This document shows positions 48,601 through 61,261 of a stretch of 64,000 bases of DNA, one piece after another (within the stretch, counting starts at the first letter, position 1; each line of letters opens with the position of its first letter). The stretch is taken from contig NC_069364.1 of the NCBI RefSeq assembly GCF_021730395.1, positions 85,641,972 through 85,705,971 on the forward strand, written 5' to 3'. Position numbers and translations under genes: made by a program. Under the pieces are notes generated by a model, which worked only from the letters and a program-made list of their open reading frames with translations, was not told where the DNA came from and made no database searches. Source of the stretch: Mercenaria mercenaria (lineage: Eukaryota; Mollusca; Bivalvia; Venerida; Veneridae).

Positions 48601-51600
48601 TAAATATTTTATTCAAGCATGCCAGGACAACGAAGGCAACGTATTACAACTGTCACTGGCAGACCCAGGCGTAATGCACGGCGACAAGAAGTAGCCACAG
48701 AGTTGCAGAGGTTAGCGCCAGCTACTCCACAGTCCGCTGAGCAGTGCCTTAATTCAGACCCAGCTTCAACGGTGGGAACACCTCAAACTGTGCATACTGT
48801 TACAGCTGCCAATTTACAATCGGGGACTTGTAATTCTCGTGAATGCAGCGATCAGCTACAAGGCAGCTCTGATTCTATAGTCAATCCCACGCAACATGGT
48901 TACTCAAACATTGGAAACTCTTACACTCCCGAGACTGTCATATCAGTGCCTAGTGACACCTTCCATTATGGAACGTCGACACAATTGCCTAGTAACCAAA
49001 TGGCATGTTCTCAGAATTTCAATTGTCATGGAAACGCACCATCTGCCGGATATGTTAATACTATCTCACAACAAACTAATCCGGGCAATTACACTTCCGG
49101 TCAATATATATCGTCGGAACATTTGATGAGTACCCAACCAGGAACAGTATCCTATGCGACATCGGCACAGTTGCCTAGTAATCCAATGACAGGTTCTCAA
49201 AGTTTCAGCTGCCATGGAAACGCATCATTTGTCGGATATGCTAATACGAACACGCAACAAACTAACTCGGACATTAATACTTTTGGTCAATATGTATCAT
49301 TGGACCATTTGACAAGTAGATCTATCCAACCAGGGACAGCATCTGGCATGGATCACAATGTAAACACTATTTCAGATGCAAGTGTTACATCAGCTGTGAA
49401 TGTCCAACAACCAGTGTACCCCTACTTTAGCAACTCTGTGCCCGTTATGCAACCCACTAGCAATGTTCCCGCACATAGTACCCAGCAATACATGGCTCAA
49501 CCACTGTCGGAGGCTAATTCACATATGTCAGGTAATGAAACTTTTATGACATCTATATGTACAGATCTTGCCTTGCATGTTAGTCAAAATATAAAGGAAA
49601 AATGTTGGCGAGGAGAGTTTATCGAACTCTCGTCATTATTAGAAAAAGATGTACAATGTAGCTAGTAAACAAGTTATTAAATTAGTCAATGGTGAGTTGC
49701 AAGTTAGCTCGCCACCTTCAAAAACAAACGAAATTTTGTCAATTGAAAAGTGGACTGATGCATTTTTGGTTTATATGAGCATAATGTTACAAAAAATGCC
49801 TCATCTTGCAAGAGATTTATTGCAGTATGTTAATACAATACGTTCAGCTTCTAAACAAAACTCTTTTGGGTGGTGTAAATATGATCGGATGTTCCGGCAG
49901 AAACTTTCTAAGTATACAAATATGAAATGGTCATTTATAGATGCCGAAATCTGGCTTATTACTATGAACAGCCACACACCGGTCAGTGACAAATTAAGGC
50001 CTTGTTTTGATTTTAATGATAAAGGTTACTGTTCAAAATACGCATGCCAGTACGCTCACAAATGTAAAAAAAATTGCTCAGGGTCACATTCTTCAGTAAT
50101 TTGCAAAAATGTTTTTCAACTAGAACAAACTAGAGGCATGAATTATTTCAGACCAAGATTCCCAAGGCCCGTTTACAGACAAGTTTCTAATGGCTCATCT
50201 ATGGGACCTAGGCCATACACCGATAGATCCGGTGCGCTTAAATATGTGGCTCCACGACTACGACCATAATGAAAAATTATTTATTATCCGGTTTCAGAGA
50301 GGGGTTTCGAATCGAATATCATGGTCCGCGTTACGCACTTCATTCAAAAAATTAAAAGTCTGCAGTATTAAACCAAGATTTAGTTCTTCAAAATTATATA
50401 AAGAGGTGGAGCTTGGTAGAATACTTGGGCCATTTAAGACGGAACCATTCTCGAACCTTCGCACCAACCCTGTCGGACTGGTGCCAAAAAGCACTGGCAG
50501 TATGCGATTAATAACACACCTATCATACCCATACGGGAATAGCGTTAATGATTTTATAGACCCGGTATTGTCTTCTGTTCAATATTCAAAGTTTGACAAT
50601 GTTATTGATATTATACAAAGGCTAGGACAGGGTACGTTAATGGGGAAACGGGACGTTAAATCTGCATTTAATTTAGTACCTGTTCATCCAGAGGATTTTA
50701 ATATTCTTGGAATTAAATGCGATAACAAATTTTGGATTCAAAAAATGCTTCCGCAAGGTTGTTCTATTAGTCCGGCTATTTTTGAACGTTTCGCAACTTC
50801 ATTAATGTTGTAGCAACGTTCGCTAATTCAAAAAATCTAGATCATTATTTGGATGATTTTTTCTTTGCCGGTAAAGCTGGTACAAATGATTGTTCTGATC
50901 TTTTATCATCTTTTGAATATATTTGCAATGATATTCAAGTTCCAATAAATGCCGAAAAATCGGAAGGTCCCGTCACTACATCAGTTTACCTTGGTTTAGA
51001 AATAGATACCATCTGTATGGAAATCCGGGTACCCAGTGATAAAATTGAAAAGGCAAAAACACAGATTTTAGAAGCTATTTCGAAAAAGAAAATAACTTTA
51101 AAAGCACTGTAGTCCATACTTGGAAGCCTTAATTTTTTCTCGAAAGCCATTCCTACTGGCAGAACTTTCAGCTGTAGATTGTATCAAGCGCAAGTCCAAG
51201 CCAAATTACCTCATCACTATGTCCGTCTTAATAAGGACACGAAAGAAGACTTAAACATGTGGTTAACCTTTCTAAACTCATTTAATGGAACCACTATTAT
51301 GTCAGAACAGGAATGGCTTTCAGATAACCACATTAATCTGTACACCGACACCGCCGGAAACAAATCGTTAGCAGGTGGTGCTTGCTTGAACGGAGAATGG
51401 TTAGTTTATAAATGGCCTGGTCACTGGAATGAGGTTGTGTTTAGGGACATCACACTTTTAGAATTAGTCCCGATCCTTTTGGCCTTTTTAATGTGGGGTA
51501 AACAATTAAAAGGAAAGAAGCTAATGCTACATTGTGATAACATGAGTCTCGTTCATATTAATAACAAAAAGACATCCCGTAACCAACGGGTGTTAGACTT

Positions 51601-53190
51601 GTTAAGAAAACTAGTTTTAGTTCTTTTAGAAAACAATATACAAGTTAAGGCTGTTCACATCACGTCAAGAGCAAACGAACTTTGCGATGCTATAAGCCGT
51701 CTACAATTTAACAGAATTAAAACTTTATTACCAGCCTTCGCTAGCGAAACCCCTCTCATGATTCCCTCTGAATTTCAGGAGTTTTTCAGCACGAAATTAG
51801 CAGATTGATTAAAGGATCTATCTCAGAAAATACACATAAGTGTTACAGAGCTGGAACTGACGCGTTCGAAAACTTTAGGCAACGAATGCATTACAGCAAG
51901 CACTGGCCTCCAAGCGTCCAACAATTAGCAGAATATATAGCTTATATATCGCGGAATGGCTATTCATACAGGTCTGTTGGTTGTCACGTGGCTGCAGTTG
52001 CATTCACATTTAAAATCAATAATTTAGTAGATACTACACAGAATTTCTTTATTCCGAAAATGATTGAAGGCATGAAGCGTTTACAATGTAGACGCGACAT
52101 TAGACAACCAATCACCATAGATATGTTAACTAACATCACAAAAAAATTGTGTCTTATTTGTAGCTCCGAGTACGAAGCACTTCTCTTCAAGACGGCATTT
52201 TTACTGGCATTCTTCGGTTTATTGAGGGTCAGTGAAATAAATTTTCCGAAACAAAATATTATCATATTTCAAAATTATATTCAGGTGCATCTTGCCAGTC
52301 AAAAACTGATCATTTAGGCAAATGCGCTACGATAAAGATTAATTTGCAATCGAGCGATTGTATTTTGCTAAGGGAAAGCGTTACACAATTTTATTTAGCC
52401 AGACCAAACGTAGATGGACAATTTCTGTGTCATTTAAACGGTGCGCCATTGACTCAGTATCAGTTTAGACAAATGCTTCGTAAGTCTCTAACATTTTTGG
52501 GATATCCGCTTAAGTCCTTTCAAACGCATTCATTTCGTATAGGGGGAGCTTCATATTTGTATGTTAAGGGTGTCCCTGAGCAAACAATCAGGACTTACGG
52601 ACGTTGGAGGTCAGTCGCTTACATAAGATACATTAGATTATAAGTTTATAACATTTTCAGACATCACTACAGTATCGATAGTTGGGTCTTCGATAATCCG
52701 AGATGCCTTCTACCATACGCAAGACAAGAATCTTCAATTACCCAATGTCAGTATATACTGGGATTATCAGCCGGGCATGAGAATTCATCATTTAGTAGAA
52801 AAAATTCAGAATTTGCTCACTAGGTATGTGCCTCCTGATTATATAGTGATACACTGTGGCGGAAACGATATTGGCCAGAGCCCATTAAACAGCATCGAGC
52901 TACTAGCTATAGATGCCGTACAAAATATACAGTCATTAACAAATGCAAGAATTATTTGGTCACAAATTCTTCCGCGATTGGTGTATAGGAATGAGGTAAA
53001 TCACACAAAATTAAATAAAGCCCGAAGACGTTTCAATACTGTAATGGCAGGATTGTGTCACCAAATTGGAGGGGCTTACATAAGACATCCTCAAATATCA
53101 GAAAGAAATTATTTATTTAGGGATTATGTTCATCTCTCTGCTATAGTGAATGATATATTTTTAAGTAATTTGAAGCACGGTTTAAGGTAG
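48600..53190 (+). mobile_element. DIRS-order (tyrosine-recombinase) retrotransposon fossil, Ngaro-like by its SGNH part
   Basis: Parts in order: a Ser/Thr/Gln-rich gag-like region (~48.6-49.7 kb), a Cys/His finger region (~50.0-50.1 kb), reverse transcriptase (~50.4-51.1 kb; DVKSAFNLVPVHP, LPQGCSISPA and the LDDFF catalytic motif are visible), RNase H (~51.3-51.75 kb; YTDTAG, LHCDN), tyrosine recombinase (~51.8-52.6 kb; HSFRIGGAS) and an SGNH/GDSL-type hydrolase (~52.7-53.2 kb; IVIHCGGNDIG, YVHLS). This order, with recombinase in place of integrase, defines DIRS-type elements; an accessory SGNH hydrolase is known from Ngaro-type members. The copy is broken, with roughly four or five breaks, but long open stretches imply a fairly recent insertion. 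Terminal repeats were not identified, so the true ends are uncertain. Confidence 0.85.
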
Positions 53191-53786
53191 TTCTGCACGT
53201 TTGGATCGAAATTTTTTCTACAATGTTGAATTTGATTAAACTCTGATCTTTCAAAACTTCAGACTATACCTAGAAAATTTAGCAAATAAAAAAGATAGGG
53301 TCGTGTGCTTGATTTTTTGCTAGACTGATTAGAAAAATTTGGACCTCACGCAATATTTCATAATGGGAGTCTATGGGAAAATCATAACTTCCATAACATT
53401 TTCACGAATAGAAATCTTTCTACAATGTAGATTTTGATGAAACTTCTCACAGTTGTAAATAAACATATCGCCTATAATTTGGTGAAATAAAATGTATAGG
53501 TCCGTGTGCTTATTTTTGAGATATCTGACCAAGATTAAAGTGAACCGGACATTTCACGCTAATTTTAAGACATTTTTTGAATTTTTTAACGTGTCATATG
53601 TTTTAATATCATATTTTGACTTTAGAAATATAGCATCAGTGCCATTGTAATAAATTTACTCACAGTTTTCGACTTAATCATAAAATTATTTTCATTTCCG
53701 TACGCCGAATCTCTCCTTTATTCTACGTTTTCCGGATAAATGACGTTACGCCATCACTTCCGGTTTATCAAACGTGCAGAGCTACC
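53186..53786. mobile_element. TTAA-flanked MITE (piggyBac-like target site)
   Basis: TTAA at 53182-53185 and 53787-53790 flank a 601-base element whose ends are inverted repeats GGTAGTTCTGCACGTTTG and CAAACGTGCAGAGCTACC with one mismatch. The interior carries two related blocks (TTTTTCTACAATGTTGAATT and CTTTCTACAATGTAGATTTT) and CATAATGGGAGTCTATGGGA. No coding capacity. It abuts the downstream end of the DIRS element, so it inserted into or beside it. Confidence 0.75.
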
Positions 53787-54650
53787 TTAAATGCAATCAT
53801 ATAATATAATTATGCTTGCTTCCCGGACGAAAGATGTTAAGATTATTGTTTGTAATTATATTGGGCTCGGTATTGGAATGTTATAACCTGATGCATACTA
53901 AAGTAATTGAATTTGAATATATACTTAATACACAGTGTTAAACTAGAACAATTGATCTGTCCGATATCCGGAGGAACCAGTAATTGTTTTTTAGAGTCTG
54001 CAAATCCAGCGTAATGACTTTTCTGACATCCAGAGTTTATCTCTAGTTCGTTATACGCTTGCCTTAAGTTCAAGCGAAATAATCTTTCCGAATTCCGGAG
54101 GCAATTTATATACGTTGAAGATGAGCAATTTTGCCCGTAAGGGTCGGCCATCTTAGCGAAAGTCGGTGACCGACATCCGGCACCACCTACCGATATCCGG
54201 AGGCTGAGTTTTTCGACATCCGGAAACTCTTAACCTACCGACATCCGGAGGTTAACTTTATTACAAGAAAATCATGTTCAAGTTTTTCCGGGGGGGGGGG
54301 GGGGGGGGGCATTGGTTTATCGGGAGACCACTTATAATAAAATTCTTCCAATTTGAAAGTGTCTGATTGAATGCATTGTTTTTGGGGTTTGATAAAATAG
54401 CCCTAGTCCTTGGCAGGGCTCGGGTTTAACCCGAGCTATGGCATTCTAGTGCTTATTTTATCAAATATTCTCACATCTTACATGGAAAAATCATTATTTG
54501 TAGTTACAAGATTTAGTAATAATGCTTAATTTTATATACTTGTGCTATTTGGTTAATTTGCAAATATCTAGTATTGACATGCTAGTTTTAATGAGAGTCA
54601 ATCATAGCCAACCAACTGCCAAACTTTACATGATCATTTCAATATATATA
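53787..54650. repeat. Cluster of CCGACATCCGGAGG-like motifs and a hairpin
   Basis: Between about 53960 and 54250 at least six variants of CCGAYATCCGGAGG occur at irregular 25-70-base spacing. A run of about 22 G follows at 54289-54310. At about 54385-54465 an imperfect ~75-base inverted repeat centres on GCTCGGGTTTAACCCGAGC. No gene is supported. Confidence 0.5.
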
Positions 54651-55256
54651 TAGGCGCTTTGCCGTAATTGGTCTGGTATATTGTGGTGGTGATTTAGTTC
54701 GTATTAATTAATTCTCTCTACTATATAATAATTTATAATGCGAACTTGTATCCTAGCGGATCTCACGTATGGGAAAGTCAACTGTTCTGAATATAATTAT
54801 ATCCCTTAACGCAAATTATCTATATATATTCAATGTATCCTCGAGATCCAGTTAACTTTCAGAGAGAGAAAATATAGCTTCTCTGGTCCCAATCAGTTAT
54901 AAAGACTAAAAAGTCACTACTGATTTGTGAGACATGAAAACAGAGATTTGAGTATATATATGCAAATGTTGAACCAGTACGAATGTGTAGTACAATTCGG
55001 GCTCGTATATAAAGCAGTATCGAAACTAATCTTATTGGGTTAGTGGACTTGCTGTGGCATGTGCGTGTTCGTTTGTACTGCTAGGCGCTTTGCCGTAATT
55101 GGTCTGGTATATTGTGGTGGTGATTTAGTTCGTATTAATTAATTCTCTCTACTATATAATAATTTATAATGCGAACTTGTATCCTAGCGGATCTCACGTA
55201 TGGGAAAGTCAACTGTTCTGAATATAATTATATCCCTTAACGCAAATTATCTATAT

Positions 55257-55858
55257 TTATTACATGAGTACCTATAAATAGTAACAAATTTGTGTTGAAA
55301 ATTCTCCCATTATCGCATTGCGTCATGCATTATCACATTATCATAATAAGCCCCGGGGCCATTATCGATAATGGCCCTGGCGTTAGCGCGGGAAATTAAC
55401 GTCTGTAAACAGAAATGACGTCATGGCGTTTCGTGGAGGTAAAACAGCGAATATTTCCGTTTTATTTTATCATCTTGAGCGTAACATCGTGTATTCTTCG
55501 TGAAATATCGTATTTTATCCCTAAATTATGCAATAAGCAAGAAAGTACAACTATCCAGGTATTTGATTTTATACAGTAAATAGACTCTTATACAAATAAT
55601 ATAGAAACTGAAAAGCTGAAATTTATTGTGCCAGAAGATGCAAGTATCTACCCATAAAAATGACACAAAAAAAACATTTCTTACTATATTATAGGTAAAC
55701 ATGTAATAAACAGGTAAATACATGGGAGAGCGGTGCCTTTGAGTGATAATGGCCCTGGAAGAAGATAATAGCCCTCGGGCTAAAGCCCTCGGGCTATTAT
55801 CACCTTGCCAGGGCCATTATCACTCAAAGGCACCGCTCTCCCATTTATTAACCTATAC
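55257..55858. mobile_element. ~602-bp palindrome-rich insertion, copy 1
   Basis: It interrupts the 431-bp unit after TTATCTATAT, with CTATA-like sequence on both sides. Within it GGGGCCATTATCGATAATGGCCC is a near-perfect dyad, and at about 55729-55845 a ~57-base arm (GGGAGAGCGGTGCCTTTGAG onward) folds on its inverted copy around AGCCCTCGGGCTAAAGCCC. No coding capacity. A foldback-type MITE is likeliest. Confidence 0.7.
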
Positions 55859-56289
55859 ATATTCAATGTATCCTCGAGATCCAGTTAACTTTCAGAGAGA
55901 GAAAATATAGGTTCTCTGGTCCCAATCAGTTATAAAGACTAAAAAGTCACTACTGATTTGTGAGACATGAAAACAGAGATTTGAGTATATATATGCAAAT
56001 GTTGAACCAGTACGAATGTGTAGTACAATTCGGGCTCGTATATAAAGCAGTATCGAAACTAATCTTATTGGGTTAGTGGACTTGCTGTGGCATGTGCGTG
56101 TTCGTTTGTACTGCTAGGCGCTTTGCCGTAATTGGTCTGGTATATTGTGGTGGTGATTTAGTTCGTATTAATTAATTCTCTCTACTATATAATAATTTAT
56201 AATGCGAACTTGTATCCTAGCGGATCTCACGTATGGGAAAGTCAACTGTTCTGAATATAATTATATCCCTTAACGCAAATTATCTATAT

Positions 56290-56890
56290 TTATTACATGA
56301 GTACCTATAAATAGTAACAAATTTGTGTTGAAAATTCTCCCATTATCGCATTGCGTCATGCATTATCACATTATCATAATAAGCCCCGGGGCCATTATCG
56401 ATAATGGCCCTGGCGTTAGCGCGGGAAATTAACGTCTGTAAACAGAAATGACGTCATGGCGTTTCGTGGAGGTAAAACAGCGAATATTTCCGTTTTATTT
56501 TATCATCTTGAGCGTAACATCGTGTATTCTTCGTGAAATATCGTATTTTATCCCTAAATTATGCAATAAGCAAGAAAGTACAACTATCCAGGTATTTGAT
56601 TTTATACAGTAAATAGACTCTTATACAAATAATATAGAAACTGAAAAGCTGAAATTTATTGTGCCAGAAGATGCAAGTATCTACCCATAAAAATGACACA
56701 AAAAAAAACATTTCTTACTATATTATAGGTAAACATGTAATAAACAGGTAAATACATGGGAGAGCGGTGCCTTTGAGTGATAATGGCCCTGGAAGAAGAT
56801 AATAGCCCTCGGGCTAAAGCCCTCGGGCTATTATCACCTTGCCAGGGCCATTATCACTCAAAGGCACCGCTCTCCCATTTATTAACCTAT
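56290..56890. mobile_element. ~602-bp palindrome-rich insertion, copy 2
   Basis: Practically identical to copy 1 (one length difference in an A run was noted) and at the same position in the next satellite unit. This indicates duplication of the filled unit rather than a second insertion. Confidence 0.7.
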
Positions 56891-58946
56891 ACATATTCAA
56901 TGTATCCTCGAGATCCAGTTAACTTTCAGAGAGAGAAAATATAGCTTCTCTGGTCCCAATCAGTTATAAAGACTAAAAAGTCACTACTGATTTGTGAGAC
57001 ATGAAAACAGAGATTTGAGTTATATATGCAAATGTTGAACCAGTACGAATGTGTAGTACAATTCGGGCTCGTATATAAAGCAGTATCGAAATAATCTTAT
57101 TGGGTTAGTGGACTTGCTGTGGCATGTGCGTGTTCGTTTGTACTGCTAGGCGCTTTGCCGTAATTGGTCTGGTATATTGTGGTGGTGATTTAGTTCGTAT
57201 TAATTAATTCTCTCTACTATATAATAATTTATAATGCGAACTTGTATCCTAGCGGATCTCACGTATGGGAAAGTCAACTGTTCTGAATATAATTATATCC
57301 CTTAACGCAAATTATCTATATATATTCAATGTATCCTCGAGATCCAGTTAACTTTCAGAGAGAGAAAATATAGCTTCTCTGGTCCCAATCAGTTATAAAG
57401 ACTAAAAAGTCACTACTGATTTGTGAGACATGAAAACAGAGATTTGAGTATATATATGCAAATGTTGAACCAGTACGAATGTGTAGTACAATTCGGGCTC
57501 GTATATAAAGCAGTATCGAAACTAATCTTATTGGGTTAGTGGACTTGCTGTGGCATGTGCGTGTTCGTTTGTACTGCTAGGCGCTTTGCCGTAATTGGTC
57601 TGGTATATTGTGGTGGTGATTTAGTTCGTATTAATTAATTCTCTCTACTATATAATAATTTATAATGCGAACTTGTATCCTAGCGGATCTCACGTATGGG
57701 AAAGTCAACTGTTCTGAATATAATTATATCCCTTAACGCAAATTATCTATATATATTCAATGTATCCTCGAGATCCAGTTAACTTTCAGAGAAGAAAATA
57801 TGCTTCTCTGGTCCCATCAGTTATAAAGACTAAAAGTCACTACTGATTGTGAGACATGAAAACAGAGATTTGAGTATATATATGCAAATGTTGAACCAGT
57901 ACGAATGTGTAGTACAATTCGGGCTCGTATATAAACAGTATCGAAACTAATCTTATTGGGTTAGTGGACTTGCTGTGGCATGTGCGGTGTTCGTTTGTAC
58001 TGCTAGGCGCTTTGCCGTAATTGGTTTGGTATATTGTGGTGGTGATTTAGTTCGTATTAATTAATTCTCTCTACTATATAATAATTTATAATGCGAACTT
58101 GTATCCTAGCGGATCTCACGTATGGGAAAGTCAACTGTTCTGAATTAATTATATCCCTTAACGCAAATTATCTATATATATTCAATGTATCCTCGAGATC
58201 CAGTTAACTTTCAGAGAGAGAAAATATAGCTTCTCTGGTCCCAATCAGTTATAAAGACTAAAAAGTCACTACTGATTTGTGAGACATGAAAACAGAGATT
58301 TGAGTATATATATGCAAATGTTGAACCAGTACGAATGTGTAGTACAATTCGGGTTCGTATATAAAGCAGTATCGAAACTAATCTTATTGGGTTAGTGGAC
58401 TTGCTGTGGCATGTGCGTGTTCGTTTGTACTGCTAGGCGCTTTGCCGTAATTGGTCTGGTATATTGTGGTGGTGATTTAGTTCGTATTAATTAATTCTCT
58501 CTACTATATAATAATTTATAATGCGAACTTGTATCCTAGCGGATCTCACGTATGGGAAAGTCAACTGTTCTGAATATAATTATATCCCTTAACGCAAATT
58601 ATCTATATATATTCAATGTATCCTCGAGATCCAGTTAACTTTCAGAGAGAGAAAATATAGCTTCTCTGGTCCCAATCAGTTATAAAGACTAAAAAGTCAC
58701 TACTGATTTGTGAGACATGAAAACAGAGATTTGAGTATATATATGCAAATGTTGAACCAGTACGAATGTGTAGTACAATTCGGGTTCGTATATAAAGCAG
58801 TATCGAAACTAATCTTATTGGGTTAGTGGACTTGCTGTGGCATGTGCGTGTTCGTTTGTACTGCTAGGCGCTTTGCCGTAATTGGTCTGGTATATTGTGG
58901 TGGTGATTTAGTTCGTATTAATTAATTCTCTCTACTATATATATAT

Positions 58947-61261
58947 ATATATATATAGCTCGTAAATTAATAGATATTTAAATAAATGATATGATATATA
59001 GTCGGTTTCTTTATAGCTAATTCTCCAGATAATTATAAAAACAGTAACGATATGAATAATAATTTCGATAATATGAATACAATGTAGACATCACAGGAAA
59101 TTGTTCAAGCATATCCTGTTTATGACGTAACAAGTCAGTGGCAGTAAGACTCTTCTAGTTGAAAGTCTTTAGGCTATTGGTTTCCTATTCGTCCGTCCGT
59201 TCGTCCGTCTGATGTTCGCTCAAAATAAATAAATAATACATTTAACTGAAAACTCTGAAGGTATTTTAACGAAACTTGGCATGGTAATATGGAACTTAAA
59301 GAGATTATGCATGCCATTCCATTACTATGGAAGGGAATCTCCGGCAGGACATGCATGCTGCTAAATGACATTGCTATGTTATTAACTTACATATGCGTTC
59401 TGCAACATTGCAACTGCATTTTAGGGAATTTCCGCCAGGACATGCATGCTGCTAAATGACAAAATGCATATTGCCTTGTGTTATTCGTTTTAAACTAAAT
59501 GCAACATCCATGCGTCTTTGTGTTACCTTCCATCCGTTAGTGGCACATACCTTGCATCTTTCGTCACTGCATGTATGTAAAACGCATATTCTTGCGTGTA
59601 AATGGCAAATGCATCCATTCTGTGGCATATTAAAATGTTTATGTGAACAAGTTCTTAGTGTTTTGTACGTTTTACTTTCTGAAATTGATTAAATCGTTCC
59701 TCCATTATACTAACACATGCATGTTAACATTTCGTTGTTGCCCGTTGTTTTTTGTTTTTGATATATAGGTCCCTGTTGTAGACCTTTTCTATGTAGGTCC
59801 CTACTTTAAATTCGTGGATTCTTAGTATTGCAATGATTGAAATTTATGCAAGGCGAAAACAGTGCTAAGTAAGCAGTAAGCAGCACGAAGGTAATCAAAT
59901 GCGACTTTAACATTTGTAATATGAAATTCGTAGAAAGCTGGGAACCAGAATTTCCGGCAGTTTCCGTAAAATCAGTGAACCATGAACGGTGTTTTATTAA
60001 AAAAGTACTCATAATTTCCAGCTGTCCAGGGACGTAATTTCCACCGAAAACAACACAAGTATACACGGGTAAGTTTAGACTCTCTCACCGTTTAACCTAC
60101 GGAAACTACCGAACACGTAAATTTGCTGTCGAGAGTGGTCTCCCGTGTATACTCATATGCGCTAAAATTTTTGCTTTTTGTTGGTTCCCTGTAATGTTGT
60201 AATGCACTACCGTGCTTAAATTTTTGTTATACTGCAAGTTTAAATATTTATCAAAGCCATGTATATTATTTTTGCCGGGAAACTGTAATATAAACAAGAA
60301 CCAAGTGGTTGCAAACATCATTAATGTTAAATCCAAAAAGCAGTAACAATCAAGTTATGAAAATTTCGGAATATTCACAAGTCACAACGTTGTTAATAGC
60401 TCGTTACATTCAGTAGCAGTAACGTCAAATACGCGTAAGAAAACATAGAATACAGTTAGTAATAGCATGAGTATACATTTCAATATTGCAGTAAGCAAAC
60501 AAAGATGAATTTCTTGTAAGGCAAATGTAAGAAACTAAAATGCAGTTGCAATGTTGCAGAACGCATATGTAAGTAAATAGCACAGCAATATCATTTAGCA
60601 GTAGTCCTGGCGGAGATTCCCTTCCATACTGTCCTACCATCATCAGTTATGTAACAAATTTAAGGGCAAAAGGTTTCATGATGACCCTGGCTTATAGTAA
60701 TTGAACTATTGGATGATATGTACATGTACCTGAATGACATTGTAACGTTAAAAGATATACAATATGTGAAATATGCAGCGAGTTTCATAGATTTTGATAC
60801 ATCTTAAAAATTTAGGTACTATAGTAAAAGATGTTCTCTAGCTCTGGACTTAAAGTGTTTGTCAATGATCTGCTGTGCATATCTCGTTTTGGCGAATTTT
60901 ATTTTCATAAAATGTTGAGTGGCCCTCAATACACGTAATGTGCATTTCGGTATGGCATATTGTAAATCCTACTAGTATTAAAATCTAAAATGCATTACAT
61001 TCGTTGAAATATATACATGTAGTTATCATCTCATGTCAAAGAGATCTCTGAGAGCATCTTTGCCTCGTTCTCATTAGTGCGATTTACTAGAACCTACAAT
61101 TTCCTGTTAGGTCTGGTATATTCTGCGCTTATTTTCATAGTTTTCTGCACCTTCGCGCTGCTATGTTGCTTCCATGCATTTTAGCTGGCCGGAGCTTTGT
61201 CCTTCATATTTCCTCATCATTTTCCTTTATACCATATATTTCACGAAAGTTTACATGCTGA
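58947..61261. other. Non-coding, with one long inverted repeat pair
   Basis: Apart from the pair of arms listed separately (59320-59425 and 60531-60632) the sequence is AT-rich with no recognisable exons. Confidence 0.4.
59320..60640. repeat. Inverted repeat pair with ~105-base arms 1.1 kb apart
   Basis: The arm at 59320-59425, including CTTACATATGCGTTCTGCAA, is matched in inverse by 60531-60640 (TTGCAGAACGCATATGTAAG). The direct phrase CAGGACATGCATGCTGCTAA also repeats at 59347 and 59437. It probably reflects a composite or foldback DNA element; the region between has no protein. Confidence 0.55.

Larger units (their letters stand above)
54651..58946 (+). repeat. Satellite array, 431-bp unit, promoter-like content, two units with nested insertions
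   Basis: Units begin at 54652, 55083, 56116, 57148, 57579, 58005, 58435 and 58866 (the last partial). Most differ by only a few bases. Each full unit contains ATATATATGCAAATG (an octamer, ATGCAAAT) and, 46 bases on, CGTATATAAAG, a TATA-box arrangement. The units starting at 55083 and 56116 are about 1033 bases because both contain the same ~602-base insertion at the same place. Both array edges fall at (TA)n tracts. No open frame runs through the unit. Confidence 0.85.

Noticed and set aside
53843-54151. 102-residue open frame on the minus strand
   Set aside because: No recognisable domain, and it overlaps the CCGACATCCGGAGG motif cluster. Most likely chance.
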